64,000 nucleotides of DNA from Sphingomonas sp. BAUL-RG-20F-R05-02 (GCF_022662305.1 NZ_JAKNQH010000005.1:1-64000), one strand, 5' to 3'; shown: positions 44,995 to 54,608, counted from the first letter of the stretch. Numbers and translations are program-made. Notes: generated by a model from the letters alone, not told the origin.

Positions 44995-46113
44995 TCACAT
45001 CCCGTCGATCATCTCCGCCAAGACTTCCAGACACGCGCCCGCCAGCCGCTTGCAGCGTTCCGGCGACCAGCCGAACTCGGCATCGGCATTGGCGTCATGG
45101 TCCTTGAACGGCATTTCCAACGTCATCCCGACCGTGCCGAAGCGGTGCGCGACCTGATTGGTCGACATGGTGAGGTTGGCCTTGCCCGGCGCCGACTTGC
45201 CGTAGCCGAGTTCCATCTGGAAATCGGGCGAGTGCGCGGACAGGCGGCGCTGGAACGCGTAGAAATGCTCGCCCTGCGCATCGGTCCAGTTGGGAATCCC
45301 CTCGAACCCCGCGATAAAGTTGGCCGGGATAGACTCATCGCCGTGGACGTCCATCGCAAAGGCGACGCCGGTCGCATCCATCGCATCGCGCACGCACAGC
45401 ACTTCCGGGCTGCGCTCGGCGGTCGGCGCGTGCCATTCGCGGTTGAGGTTCACACCTGCCGCATTGGTGCGCAGATGACCACGAAAGCTGCCATCCGGGT
45501 TCATGTTGGGGACGAGGTGGAACGTCGCCTTCGCCCGCAGTGCCGCCGTCACCGGGTCGGCGGTGTCGGTCAGCCGTTCGAGCGCGCCTTCCATCCACCA
45601 TTCCGCCATCGTTTCGCCGGGGTGCTGGCGCGCATAAAGCCACACCGGCTTCGGTCCGTCGCCCAGGCTGAGGCAATCGATCGCGCGCCCGTCGAGGCTT
45701 TGTCCCAGTTCGCGGTGCGTCACGCCCGGTTCCCGCGCGATCCGGGCGATCAGCGCGTCGTGCCGATCCAGCGTGTACGGCGCGAAATAGGCGAACCAGA
45801 CGAGTTCGTCCTCTCCGGTCGAGCCGAACTCCAGCACGCCACCGTCGTAACGCGTCTCGGCCAGCCGCCACGTTTCGCGGTCGGTGCTCATCCGCACCTT
45901 GTAACCCGGCCAGCCCGGCGGATAGGCCGAGCCGGCGGCGTTGACGATCCGGTAGGTGAGGGCGCGACCCTGCGCGCCCGCAACCCGGAAGTGGAACCAC
46001 TGGTAGAAGTCGCTGCCCGTGTCGGTGACGATCTCCAGCGTGACGGTATCGCCCTCGATGCCGAGGACACGGATGTTGCCGCTGTCGAATGCGGCGTTGA
46101 CGGTGATGCTCAT
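44995..46113 (-). CDS. M14-family zinc carboxypeptidase (cytosolic type)
   Basis: A 372-residue protein. His164 and Glu167 in ARQHPGETMAEWW and His257 in AMDVHGDE are the zinc ligands, and Glu343 or so in GMTLEMPFKD is the catalytic base. An N-terminal beta-sandwich (residues 1-115, with FYQWFHFRV) precedes it, as in M14D/cytosolic carboxypeptidases related to deglutamylases. No signal peptide, so it acts in the cytoplasm. Overlaps the upstream lipoprotein gene by ATGA. Confidence 0.9.
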   Translation of the reverse strand: MSITVNAAFDSGNIRVLGIEGDTVTLEIVTDTGSDFYQWFHFRVAGAQGRALTYRIVNAAGSAYPPGWPGYKVRMSTDRETWRLAETRYDGGVLEFGSTGEDELVWFAYFAPYTLDRHDALIARIAREPGVTHRELGQSLDGRAIDCLSLGDGPKPVWLYARQHPGETMAEWWMEGALERLTDTADPVTAALRAKATFHLVPNMNPDGSFRGHLRTNAAGVNLNREWHAPTAERSPEVLCVRDAMDATGVAFAMDVHGDESIPANFIAGFEGIPNWTDAQGEHFYAFQRRLSAHSPDFQMELGYGKSAPGKANLTMSTNQVAHRFGTVGMTLEMPFKDHDANADAEFGWSPERCKRLAGACLEVLAEMIDGM

Positions 46114-46733
46114 CGTACTGTGATAGTGCGACCCGATACGCCCGGATAGTCCCGGAACAGCGCGCTGGCGAGTTTGTGCGCGGCGGCGTCCGCCTGCGAT
46201 GCGGCGGCGGTTTCCGGTGCCGCAGTGCGCGCGCGACCTTCCCAGATCACGCTGCCGTCGCTGCGGCGTTTGATCTGCACCGACAGTTCGGTGAGGATCA
46301 TGTAATGGTGCTTGGCCTTGCCGATCGGGAACGAGATGCCGCCGCCAAGCCCGATCCCACCGCCTCCGCCGCGCCGGCCGCCACCGGTGAAGCCGCCGCC
46401 GCCAAGGCCCAGCGAAAGGCCTGATCGCCGTGCGGAGGCGTCCTCTTCGGTCGTGCGGGTGAAGCCGACCACCGCGAGGAACTGGCCGGCGTCGTTACCT
46501 GCCGGCGCGCCATAGCCATACCGCATTAACTCGGTCTGCACCGCGGCCGCATAGGTCTTGAACTCAAGGCTGGCGGGCGATCCGCCCGGTGCCGGCTCGA
46601 CCGCGAGCGTGCCCGTCACCATCGGCGCGCCAAGGTGGAAGCGCGTCACCTGCACCGGCCCGCCCGCGGTCGTCGAGCAGCCGGCCAGCGCCAGCCCGGG
46701 GAGTGCCATCGCCACTGCAAACAACGCTTTCAT
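46110..46733 (-). CDS. Putative lipoprotein, DUF4136-like
   Basis: A 207-residue protein with a lipobox LALAGC and acylated cysteine at 19. The domain contains a glycine-rich insertion (residues 105-132) and the strand pattern of DUF4136-like envelope proteins (VIWEGRARTAAPETAA...ALFRDYPG near the end). It should be anchored in the outer or inner membrane facing the periplasm. Translationally coupled to the M14 gene. Confidence 0.75.
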   Translation of the reverse strand: MKALFAVAMALPGLALAGCSTTAGGPVQVTRFHLGAPMVTGTLAVEPAPGGSPASLEFKTYAAAVQTELMRYGYGAPAGNDAGQFLAVVGFTRTTEEDASARRSGLSLGLGGGGFTGGGRRGGGGGIGLGGGISFPIGKAKHHYMILTELSVQIKRRSDGSVIWEGRARTAAPETAAASQADAAAHKLASALFRDYPGVSGRTITVR

Positions 46734-46931
46734 GTCTTCGCTTCCTTACCTTGCGAACGCTCGTTACCTAGGTGAAACGCTTGTCGCCTGCCATCGTATC
46801 CCAAAGGTTCCCGCAGGATTGTGTCGGTAGCCCGAGATTTTTCAGAGGCCCGCCGCCTTGACTTGGCGTCGGCGCAACTCTAGGCGAGCGCCTTCTTTTT
46901 CCGCACCTCTAAAGCAAGAAGCGAATCGATC

Positions 46932-47057
46932 ATGAAGATCCGCAATTCCCTGAAGTCGCTCAAGGACCGGCATCGCGATAACCGCGTGATCCGCCGCCGT
47001 GGCCGCACGTATATCATCAACAAGACCAACCGTCGCTTCAAGGCCCGCCAGGGCTGA
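46932..47057 (+). CDS. rpmJ: 50S ribosomal protein L36
   Basis: A 41-residue protein starting [20 protein letters not shown] and ending [12 protein letters not shown]. It is the longer, zinc-free form of L36 usual in alphaproteobacteria; the position often held by a cysteine (RDCRV) is Asn here. Too short for ordinary gene finding but unmistakable. The HAD-family gene follows 11 bp downstream. Confidence 0.97.
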   Translation: MKIRNSLKSLKDRHRDNRVIRRRGRTYIINKTNRRFKARQG

Positions 47058-47068
47058 TTGCAAGCGCG

Positions 47069-47674
47069 GTGCCGTCCGTCGTTATCTTCGACATCGGCAA
47101 CGTCCTGTTCGATTGGAACCCCCGGTTCCTCTACGAGCGCCTGATCGATGACGATCGGGCGCTCGATGCGTTCCTGCGCGACGTCGCGACCAAGGAATGG
47201 CATTTCCAGCATGACGCCGGACGCCCCTTCGCCGATACCTCGGCGGAGCTCGCCGCGTTGCACCCGCAGCATGCAGATCTGATCGCCGCCTGGGGCCCGC
47301 GCTTCAATGAGCAGCTTGGCGACATGCTGCCGGGCATGCGCGCGCTGGTCGACGATCTCGATGCGCGCGACGTGCCGCTCTATGCGATCACCAATTTCTC
47401 CGCCGAGTTCTGGCCGCCGTTCCGTGCGCGTGAAGCGGCGCTGTTCGACCGGTTCCGCGACATCGTCGTGTCCGGCGACGAAGACCTGACCAAGCCCGAT
47501 CCCGCCATCTATCATCTCGCGCTCGACCGCTTCGGTATCGCGGCGGAGGATGCGGTGTTCGTCGACGATCGTGCCGACAACGTCGCCGCCGCCGACGCGC
47601 TCGGCATTCATGGCGTGCTGTTCACCGATGCGGATGTCTTGCGCGCAGATCTGTCGCGGCTCGGACTTCTGTAA
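47069..47674 (+). CDS. HAD-superfamily hydrolase
   Basis: A 201-residue protein from GTG 47069. FDIGNVLFDWN holds the nucleophile Asp8 of motif I, YAITNFS motif II, KPDPAIYHLA the motif III lysine and VFVDDRADNVAAA motif IV. The DIGxVLxDWN start places it with YihX-type sugar-phosphate phosphatases and haloacid-dehalogenase-like proteins. Probably cotranscribed with rpmJ. Confidence 0.88.
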   Translation: MPSVVIFDIGNVLFDWNPRFLYERLIDDDRALDAFLRDVATKEWHFQHDAGRPFADTSAELAALHPQHADLIAAWGPRFNEQLGDMLPGMRALVDDLDARDVPLYAITNFSAEFWPPFRAREAALFDRFRDIVVSGDEDLTKPDPAIYHLALDRFGIAAEDAVFVDDRADNVAAADALGIHGVLFTDADVLRADLSRLGLL

Positions 47675-47820
47675 GCGACAGCTGTCCGCCAAACTATCAG
47701 CCCAAAAACTGTATGGTTGCATGACCGCTTTGTCATGCTGTTCCACGGATACATCCGCCTCGGACCTACGTTCATGCGACGGGCCGGCACAGGGTCGTCC
47801 CTGAATGGGGAGTCCTGCTA

Positions 47821-48534
47821 ATGAACCAAACGCCTTTTCTGATCGGTTTCTCGGTGATGGCGCTCGCTTCACTGGCGATCTATGCCACCGGAAAGAAAAC
47901 CGCACCGCTGCGACACCATACCCTGCTGCACGCAAGCGTGCCGTTCATCGCCGCAACCGCCTATCTGGCAATGGCTTTCGGTATCGGCACGCTCGTCAAA
48001 TTCGACGGTTCCGCCACCTATTTCGCTCGGTATCTCGATTGGTCGGTCACGACGCCGATCCTGCTGTCCGGTCTGGTGCTCGTCGCATTCCATGAACGCG
48101 GCCGAACCGGTGAAGTCGGCGGATATCTCACCTCTATCATCGTGCTCGACGTGCTGATGATCGTCGCCGGACTGATATCGTCGGTGATCGACGCTCCCGT
48201 CGTGAAGTGGATCTGGTTCGCTTGGTCGTGCGCGGCGTTCGTCGGCGTGCTTTACCTGCTGTGGGCGCCGCTGCGCGCAATCGCCACGCAACGCGGACCT
48301 GCGCTGGGGGCGGCATATACCAAGAACGTCGCCTTCCTGACGGTGATCTGGTTCCTCTATCCGATCGTGTTCGCGGTCGGCCCGGAAGGTCTGAAGATGA
48401 TTTCCGATCCCGCATCGGTTTGGGCGATCCTCGTCATGGATATCATTGCGAAGGTGGTTTACGCCTTCTACGCCGCCGGCAATGTTGATCGGGCGCTTGG
48501 TAGCGACGCCGAAGTACACGCCGGTCGCGCGTGA
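47821..48534 (+). CDS. Microbial rhodopsin of the DTG type, probable proton pump
   Basis: A 237-residue seven-helix protein. Lys211 in helix G (MDIIAKVVY) binds retinal, with Asp207 as the second counterion. In helix C (RYLDWSVTTPILLSG) Arg70, Asp73 and Thr77 match bacteriorhodopsin Arg82, Asp85 and Thr89, while the proton-donor position (Asp96) is Gly84. This is the DTG motif of a proton-pump group known from Pseudomonas and Sphingomonas. GGAG lies 8 bp before ATG 47821. The next gene, overlapping by GTGA, makes retinal. Light would drive proton export across the inner membrane. Confidence 0.93.
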   Translation: MNQTPFLIGFSVMALASLAIYATGKKTAPLRHHTLLHASVPFIAATAYLAMAFGIGTLVKFDGSATYFARYLDWSVTTPILLSGLVLVAFHERGRTGEVGGYLTSIIVLDVLMIVAGLISSVIDAPVVKWIWFAWSCAAFVGVLYLLWAPLRAIATQRGPALGAAYTKNVAFLTVIWFLYPIVFAVGPEGLKMISDPASVWAILVMDIIAKVVYAFYAAGNVDRALGSDAEVHAGRA

Positions 48535-49382
48535 CCATCCGCGCTCCGGCCCTCGGCTGGGGCGTGCTGCTGGGGGCGGCGCTTGCCGCTGCCCTTGGCC
48601 CGCTCATGGTTCAGCTGCTGTTCGCGGTGGTGGCGATCGGTGTGCTGGGCATGGCGCACGGTGCGAGCGACCTCGCCATTCTCGCACCACGACAACGTAT
48701 GGGATTTCTGGCCGCCTACGGCGCGACATCGGTCGCCTGCCTGATCTGGTGGGTTGCCTATCCTGCCGTCGCGTTGCCGGTGTTCCTGATCGCGTCCGCG
48801 CTGCATTTCGGCATGGAGGATGCGCCAAACGGTTCCGTTGTCGAGCGTATCGCGCGTGGTGCCGGGCTCGTCGTGATACCGGCGGCTCTGCACCGGACCG
48901 CATTGCAGAGCCTGTTGCACTATGCCGGTGGTGCCGAGGTTCCGGTTGTGTTGACCGCGGCGCTCGCCGCGGCCGGTGCGCTATGTGCGATCGGTCTGCT
49001 CGCCACCGCCGTCGTGCGGCGCGACGCGCGGCTGCTGACGGGAACGGCGGCGTTGCTGTTGCTGCCGCCGCTGGTTGGCTTCGCGGTCGGGTTTCTGGTG
49101 CTGCACGCGCTGCCGCAAACCAGCGAACGCCAGCGCCGCCTCGGGTGCGCAACCATCGGCGCGTACCTCCGCGCCACTGCGCCGATCCTGGTGGCGGCGT
49201 TGCTGCTCGTGGTGGTCGTCGCCTTGGTGGTGTTGCGCCATGATCCTAGCGGCGTACGCGCGCTTTTTGCCGGTATTGCCGCCTTGGCGATGCCGCACCT
49301 GCTGGTGACGCCCTTGTTCGAACCGGCGCGCGATGTCGAACACGGGCGGGAAGCCGTGGGGAGGCGTGCGGCGCGGATCTGA
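48531..49382 (+). CDS. blh: Beta-carotene 15,15'-dioxygenase, Brp/Blh family
   Basis: A 283-residue membrane protein from GTG 48531. His43 (GMAHGASDL) and His92 (ALHFGMED) match two iron-ligand motifs. LHALPQ (His192) lies where the third occurs, and AMPHLLVTPLF is typical of the C-terminus. Eight or so hydrophobic helices are present. The enzyme cleaves beta-carotene to two retinal molecules, serving the rhodopsin encoded just before it. The position four residues after His192 is Gln196, where marine Blh proteins carry another histidine, as I recall. Confidence 0.88.
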   Translation: MTIRAPALGWGVLLGAALAAALGPLMVQLLFAVVAIGVLGMAHGASDLAILAPRQRMGFLAAYGATSVACLIWWVAYPAVALPVFLIASALHFGMEDAPNGSVVERIARGAGLVVIPAALHRTALQSLLHYAGGAEVPVVLTAALAAAGALCAIGLLATAVVRRDARLLTGTAALLLLPPLVGFAVGFLVLHALPQTSERQRRLGCATIGAYLRATAPILVAALLLVVVVALVVLRHDPSGVRALFAGIAALAMPHLLVTPLFEPARDVEHGREAVGRRAARI

Positions 49383-49396
49383 TCAGTGCCGCAGCC

Positions 49397-49855
49397 TTAA
49401 AGGTCGCTGTCTTCCGCTGCCTGCGCGACGGTGTCGATCTCGCGGAGCATCGTGACGAACGCCGCCACTCGCCCCGCATCGAAGCCGCCGAAGATGCGGC
49501 GTTCCAGTTCCAACGCCTTGGGTGCGACCTGCTCGTACAGCGCCTGCCCCGCCGGAGTCAGCCTGAGCAGGTGCGAGCGGCGATCGCCGGCGTTGGGCAT
49601 GCGCTCGACTAGACAGCGTTCGACCAAGGCAATCGCGGCGCGGCTCACCGTTACCTTGTCCATCCGCGTCTTCACGCCGATCGCCTGTTGGGTGATGCCG
49701 TCGCTCTCGGCGATGACCGCGACCAGTCGCCACTCCGGGATCGTCAGACCGAACAGCGCCTGATACGCCCGCGCGATCCGGTCGCTCACCAGGTTGGAGG
49801 TGAAGGACAGCCGAAACGGCAGAAAGTCGTCGAGCGTCAGCGCAGCGTCGGTCAT
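49397..49855 (-). CDS. MarR-family transcriptional regulator
   Basis: A 152-residue winged-helix protein. IPEWRLVAVIAESDGITQQA and RMDKVTVSRAAIALVERCLV are the MarR core, with the wing at NAGDRRSHLLRL. It follows hmgA by 31 bp on the same strand and is probably the operon's homogentisate- or hydroxyphenylpyruvate-responsive repressor, an inference from position. Confidence 0.88.
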   Translation of the reverse strand: MTDAALTLDDFLPFRLSFTSNLVSDRIARAYQALFGLTIPEWRLVAVIAESDGITQQAIGVKTRMDKVTVSRAAIALVERCLVERMPNAGDRRSHLLRLTPAGQALYEQVAPKALELERRIFGGFDAGRVAAFVTMLREIDTVAQAAEDSDL

Positions 49856-49886
49856 CGCGCCAGCCTATGGCGCGTAGCGGCGCGGT

Positions 49887-51170
49887 TCAAGCGCCGGGCA
49901 GGCGTGCCTTTGGAAAGCCCGCCCATGCCGCGTCATAGTCGGGCTGGGCATGCTCCAGCGCATGAGCGGTCGGGCGATATGGCCAGCAGCTTTCGACCAT
50001 GAACGCCATCGTGCCGTCGATCTTGCGTGGTTGCAGATCCGCCTCGCTCGCCGCGCGCCAACTCGCCACGTCCGGGCCGTGGCCCGCCATAAGGTTGTGC
50101 AGCGACAGCCCACCCGGCGCGAAGCCGTCCGCTTTGGCATCATAGGCGCCAGTGATGAGCCCCATCGCCTCCGACATGACGTTGCGGTGAAACCACGGCG
50201 GCCGGAACGTATCTTCCGCCACCATCCAGCGCGGCGGGAAGATCACGAGATCGGCATTGGCGCGCCCCGGCACATCCGACGGTGAGGTCAGCAGCGTGAA
50301 GATCGACGGATCGGGATGATCGAAGCTGACGCTGCCGATTGTGTTGAACCGCGCCAGATCGTACCGCCAGGGGCTAAGGTTGCCGTGCCACGCCACCACG
50401 TCGAGCGGACTGTGGTCAAGCGTGGTCGTCCACAGGCTGCCCAGCGATTTCTGCACAAGCTCGAACGGTGCGTCGACATCCTCGAACCACGCCACCGGGG
50501 TCTCGAAATCGCGCGGATTGGCAAGACCATTGGCACCGATCGGGCCGAGATCGGGCAAGCGGAACAACGCGCCGTGGTTCTCGGCGATGTAACCGCGCGC
50601 CGCGCCGTCAGGCAGCAGTGCGCGGAACCGCACCCCGCGTGGGATCAGCGCAATTTCACCGGGCGCCACGTCGATCCGGCCCAGTTCGGTCAGCAGCGTA
50701 AGCCGCCCCGATTGCGGCAGGAAGATCAACTCGCCGTCCGCGTCCACGAACGCACGGTTCGTCATGTCGCGGTTGGCGGCGTAAAGGTGCACCGCCACAC
50801 CCTCCAGATCGGCGGGATCGCGGTTGGCGAGCATCGTGGTGATGCCGTCGATCAGATCGGTCGGCTCGGCCAGGGCTGGGGCGGGCGACCAGCGCAGCCG
50901 GTTGGGCGCGAGCGGTTCGGGGCTGGTTCCGGGCGCGAACCGCTCTGCGCCTTGGTAGCGGGTATAGGGTGGATGCTCGGCGGAGGGACGCAGCCGGTAG
51001 AGCCAACTGCGCCGGTTCTCATGGCGTGGCGCGGTAAAGGCGGTGCCGGAAAGTTGCTCGGCGTATAACCCGAACGCGGGGCGCTGCGGCGAGTTGCGGC
51101 CGATCGGCAGCGCGCCGGCTACAGCCTCTGTGGCGAAGTGATTGCCGAAGCCGGAGAGATAGTTCGTCAT
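49887..51170 (-). CDS. hmgA: Homogentisate 1,2-dioxygenase
   Basis: A 427-residue non-haem iron enzyme that opens the ring of homogentisate to maleylacetoacetate. The N-terminus [19 protein letters not shown] and the [16 protein letters not shown] stretch with an iron-ligand His are characteristic. Length fits the family. It lies between hppD (44 bp upstream) and the MarR gene, together forming the tyrosine-degradation operon. Loss would give the brown pyomelanin phenotype known in other bacteria. Confidence 0.96.
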   Translation of the reverse strand: MTNYLSGFGNHFATEAVAGALPIGRNSPQRPAFGLYAEQLSGTAFTAPRHENRRSWLYRLRPSAEHPPYTRYQGAERFAPGTSPEPLAPNRLRWSPAPALAEPTDLIDGITTMLANRDPADLEGVAVHLYAANRDMTNRAFVDADGELIFLPQSGRLTLLTELGRIDVAPGEIALIPRGVRFRALLPDGAARGYIAENHGALFRLPDLGPIGANGLANPRDFETPVAWFEDVDAPFELVQKSLGSLWTTTLDHSPLDVVAWHGNLSPWRYDLARFNTIGSVSFDHPDPSIFTLLTSPSDVPGRANADLVIFPPRWMVAEDTFRPPWFHRNVMSEAMGLITGAYDAKADGFAPGGLSLHNLMAGHGPDVASWRAASEADLQPRKIDGTMAFMVESCWPYRPTAHALEHAQPDYDAAWAGFPKARLPGA

Positions 51171-51214
51171 GGCGCCTACGTCCTATGCCTGCTTCGCCGG
51201 GGAAGGGCGATGTC

Positions 51215-52282
51215 TCAGCCTTCCACCGACACCACCCCGCGGCGGATCTGGTCCAGCTCGATCGACTCATACAGAGCCTGGAAGTTGCCGTTGCCGAAAC
51301 CCTGATTGCCCTTGCGCTGGATGATCTCGAAAAAGATCGGCCCGAACATGTTCTCGGTGAAAATCTGGAGCAGCAGCCCCTCGGTCTCGATATCGCCGTC
51401 GATCAGGATGCGGTTCTGTTTCAGCCGCGCGAGATCCTCGCCGTGGCCGGGCACGCGCTGGTCGACCAGTTCGTAATAGGTCTCGATCGTGTCCTGCAAC
51501 CGCACGCCCCGCGCACGCAGCGCCTCGACCGTCGCGAAGATGTCGTCGGTGGTCAGCGCGAGGTGCTGGATACCCTCGCCGTTATACTCGCGGATGAATT
51601 CCTCGATCTGGCTTTTGTCGTCCTGGCTCTCGTTGAGCGGGATGCGAATCGCCTTGTCCGGCGCGATCATAGCCTGGCTGAACAGACCGGTAGCCTGCCC
51701 CTTGATGTCGAAAAACTTCTGTTCCTCGAACCCGAACAGCGTGCGGTAGAACGCGCTCCACACCCGCATCTGCCCGCGACGGACGTTGTGGGTGAGGTGA
51801 TCGAGCAGATCGAGGCCGACACTGTTCGCCGCTTCCTGCTCGCGCCAGCCCGGGAACTCTGCCCAATCGGCGTAGAGGTCCACGCCGTCTTGAACGAAGT
51901 ACAGATACGATCCGCCGATCCCCTGAATGACGGTGTCGTCTTCCTCCGTTGGCTTGGCGCCATTGGCCAGCGCCCATTCCATCGCCTTGGCGGGATCGGC
52001 AACCCGGAACGCCATCGCACTGGCGGATGCGCCATGTTCGCCACGGAAGGCGGCGACGCGACCAGCCTCGTCGCGGTTGATCATCAGATTGATCCGGCCC
52101 TGCTTGTAGCGGGTGATATTCTTGGCCGGATGGCGGTGCGTGGCCGTGAAGCCGATCTGCTCGAGCTGCCGCCCCATACCGATCGGATCGGGCGAGGTGA
52201 ACTCGACGAACTCGAAGCCATTGAGGCCTAGCGGGTTCTGCTGCAAATTCTGGGGCGGGTTTTGTGCGGCATCCTGTTCCAT
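51215..52282 (-). CDS. hppD: 4-hydroxyphenylpyruvate dioxygenase
   Basis: A 355-residue iron enzyme converting 4-hydroxyphenylpyruvate to homogentisate. Two vicinal-oxygen-chelate domains are visible. LLDHLTHNVRRG and IQHLALTTDD contain the iron-ligand histidines and FTENMFGPIFFEIIQRKG the glutamate. The first 20 residues are Gln/Asn-rich and poorly conserved, so a slightly later start is possible. First gene of the hppD-hmgA-marR operon. Confidence 0.96.
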   Translation of the reverse strand: MEQDAAQNPPQNLQQNPLGLNGFEFVEFTSPDPIGMGRQLEQIGFTATHRHPAKNITRYKQGRINLMINRDEAGRVAAFRGEHGASASAMAFRVADPAKAMEWALANGAKPTEEDDTVIQGIGGSYLYFVQDGVDLYADWAEFPGWREQEAANSVGLDLLDHLTHNVRRGQMRVWSAFYRTLFGFEEQKFFDIKGQATGLFSQAMIAPDKAIRIPLNESQDDKSQIEEFIREYNGEGIQHLALTTDDIFATVEALRARGVRLQDTIETYYELVDQRVPGHGEDLARLKQNRILIDGDIETEGLLLQIFTENMFGPIFFEIIQRKGNQGFGNGNFQALYESIELDQIRRGVVSVEG

Positions 52283-52354
52283 GCCGCAAAGATATGGTTG
52301 CGGGCAGATGGTGTCAAATGAAACGATCTGCCGTACGTCTCGTTTCGTCGTAGC

Positions 52355-53416
52355 TCAGCCGGTCCGTCGCAAGACATTGCGTGCACCGCCGACGATGCGC
52401 GACAGGATCAATTCGTCCAGTCCCGCATAGCCGAGCCCGAGGTGATCCGGCCGCACGCTCGCCGTCGCGATCAGCCCCAGCGAACCGGTGCGCAACCCTG
52501 TCCGCCCGACCCGAGCCCAGCGTCGCGCCGTCTCCCACCGCAGCAGCTTGCGACTGGCCGCGTCCGGCCGGCGCGTCTCGATGAAGTGCGCTTGCAACCG
52601 CACCAGCGCATCGCCCAGCCGGCGCAACGTGGCGCGATCGGGCACCGGCAGCTGCCCCATAACGTAATGGACTAGCAAAGACGCCACGTCCTCCGCCTCC
52701 TCGCCGAGGTGATCGCGATGCGCATCCGCCAGCACCGACACCGAACACGCGCGCAACTCGTCCACCCGGCGTTGCGACAGGCTGCCGCGCGTGCGGCGAT
52801 AGGTCATCAGTTCCTCATCGAGCCGGGCGATCGTGCCGAAGCGGGCGATGCGGTGGTAGAGGTCGTAATCCTCCGCGCAGATCAACTCCGGCCGCATGAA
52901 GATATCGAGCCGCCGCGCCGCGTCCGCGCGCATCATCACCGAGGACCATACCAGCGGGTTCTCGATCTTGAGCAACCATTCGATCACGCTCGGCGTGGTG
53001 ATGGGGGCAAGCGTCGGCGGCAGCACCGCGCCATCGTCGAGGATGTTGGCGGCGGTACCGAGCAGGACCGTATCGGGGTGCGCGTCAAGGTAGGCGACTT
53101 GCCGCGCGAACCGCTCCGGATGGCAGAGATCGTCATGGTCCAGCGCGGCGAGGTAGCGTCCGCGCGCGTGTGCAAACGCGGTGTTGCGGGCACGTACCAC
53201 GCCTTGATTGACCGGCTGTTCGACAATGCGAATACGCGCATCGTCGATGGTTTTCAGCACGGCGACACCATTATCGGTCGAACGGTCGTCGACCACGATC
53301 AGCTCCCAGTCGCCGAACGTCTGCGCCTGCAACGTCGCGATCGTCTCGCCGACAAGCGCCGCGCCGTTGTACAACGCCATCAGCACACTGATCGTGGGGG
53401 CAGGGGAGGGCTGCAT
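52355..53416 (-). CDS. Family 2 glycosyltransferase
   Basis: A 353-residue cytoplasmic GT-A enzyme. ISVLMALYNGAALVGETIAT begins the nucleotide-sugar fold, VVDDRSTD and LAALDHDDLCHPERF contain the Asp residues that bind UDP-sugar and metal, and CAEDYDLYHRIA the catalytic ED. The C-terminal 150 residues are helical and Arg-rich. It probably adds a sugar to the lipid-linked glycan started by the sugar transferase at 54907, part of the same minus-strand block. Confidence 0.88.
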   Translation of the reverse strand: MQPSPAPTISVLMALYNGAALVGETIATLQAQTFGDWELIVVDDRSTDNGVAVLKTIDDARIRIVEQPVNQGVVRARNTAFAHARGRYLAALDHDDLCHPERFARQVAYLDAHPDTVLLGTAANILDDGAVLPPTLAPITTPSVIEWLLKIENPLVWSSVMMRADAARRLDIFMRPELICAEDYDLYHRIARFGTIARLDEELMTYRRTRGSLSQRRVDELRACSVSVLADAHRDHLGEEAEDVASLLVHYVMGQLPVPDRATLRRLGDALVRLQAHFIETRRPDAASRKLLRWETARRWARVGRTGLRTGSLGLIATASVRPDHLGLGYAGLDELILSRIVGGARNVLRRTG

Positions 53417-53453
53417 CGTCCCGGCTTATCGGCTGGCGGGTGCTAAAAAGCTG

Positions 53454-53978
53454 TTACGGTGTCGGTGGAAGGGTGCCGAGCCGTGCCTCGATCCGGTCGA
53501 GCCGCTCGGCGATGGCGAGATCAATCTTCTCGTGCAGGCGCAGAATTTCCAGTTCGGTGCGCAGGTTGACCTCGTAATCGAGGCTCGCGGCGAGGCGATC
53601 CTTCTGCGACTGGCGGTTCTGGCTCATCATGATGACCGGCGCTTGGATCGCAGCGAGCGTTGACAGCATCAGATTGAGGAAAATGTACGGATAGGGGTCG
53701 AACACCAGGCCCCAGCGCGCCAGCACGTCGCTGTTGAGCAGCATCCACCCGAACAGCACGATCGTGAACGCGATGATGAAGCCCCACGAACCACCCACCG
53801 CCGCGACCCGATCGGCGAGCCGTTCGCCATAGGTCGAGCGTTCGTCAGCGACATCGGCGGCATCGCGCGCGATCGGCAGCTTCGACGCGATCTTTTCGAG
53901 CACGTTCTGCTGTTCGGGATCAAGCTGGCGGGTATGCGCACCGAACATGCGCGACAGCGGGTTGTGAGGGGAAGGCAT
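53454..53978 (-). CDS. DUF1003 membrane protein
   Basis: A 174-residue protein with two membrane helices (SWGFIIAFTIVLFGWMLLN and YPYIFLNLMLSTLAAIQAPV), then MMSQNRQSQKDRL and a helical tail. This is the DUF1003 signature, with both termini probably cytoplasmic. Function unknown. It separates the GT2 gene from the decayed FkbH-like gene. Confidence 0.9.
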   Translation of the reverse strand: MPSPHNPLSRMFGAHTRQLDPEQQNVLEKIASKLPIARDAADVADERSTYGERLADRVAAVGGSWGFIIAFTIVLFGWMLLNSDVLARWGLVFDPYPYIFLNLMLSTLAAIQAPVIMMSQNRQSQKDRLAASLDYEVNLRTELEILRLHEKIDLAIAERLDRIEARLGTLPPTP

Positions 53979-53982
53979 CAGG

Positions 53983-54591
53983 TCAGTCCACGATTATCGG
54001 CAGTTCGGGCGCGACATAGCGCAACGGGTCGAGCTCCACACCCTGCCGCCACCCTTCCGCTCCGCGACATGCGTTAGGCCAAGACTGCGGAGATGCTCGC
54101 ACACCGTCGCGTTCTTGGGGCTGGGGTATACTCGCCGGTCAATCGCTTGGCATCGAGCGCAGGTGCGGTAGCGGCGACATGCGATGCCACCGCTTCCTCG
54201 AAAAGGCGGGCAAGCAGGTGGCATTTCATCAGCCGCGTCTCGCAATGCTCTTCCTCGGCACCGCGCACGCACGCCGCCATGGTCGACGCATGGACGCGCA
54301 AGCCTAGCGCCTGCGCATCCACGGAAAGCAGATCGCGTCGTGTTTGCCCGGCGTCGGCGTAAATACTGGATAGAACAGTTGCTGTGGCACCTGTCGGTTA
54401 TCGACCAGACCGACGCGACGCGCGGTGCCGACGCGGCTCGCCTGTCTTAATTTCGTCGCGTTGAGCGAAGCTGGTGCCATTGCGCGCAACGACGCCGCGT
54501 CAAGCGGTTCTGCGCTGCGGATCGCCTTCAGACGCCTTTTCAAATCAGCAGGCGCGGGCAGGAGCCACGGCAGGCCGAACGGGTCGTGCAT
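53983..54591 (-). pseudogene. Decayed FkbH-like (HAD acyl-transfer) gene
   Basis: The N-terminal piece (MHDPFGLPWLLPAPADLKRR, residues 1-60) resembles the lead region of FkbH-like proteins. The C-terminal piece reads CVRGAEE ... LTGEYTP, then after a one-base shift SPKNATVCEHLRSLGLTHVA, then after another shift LDPLRYVAPELPII to TGA at 53983. RL.GEY.PTPKN..V..HY..LGF is the closing motif of FkbH-like enzymes, which load glyceryl units on acyl carrier proteins. Most of the middle catalytic domain is missing. At about 200 codons it is far shorter than the usual 350 or more. Family match is from memory. Confidence 0.6.
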
Positions 54592-54608
54592 CGGCTCTGG
54601 GCTGTCGG

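Noticed and set aside
45097-46149. 350-codon plus-strand frame opposite the M14 carboxypeptidase
   Set aside because: Antisense shadow; the minus strand has all zinc ligands.
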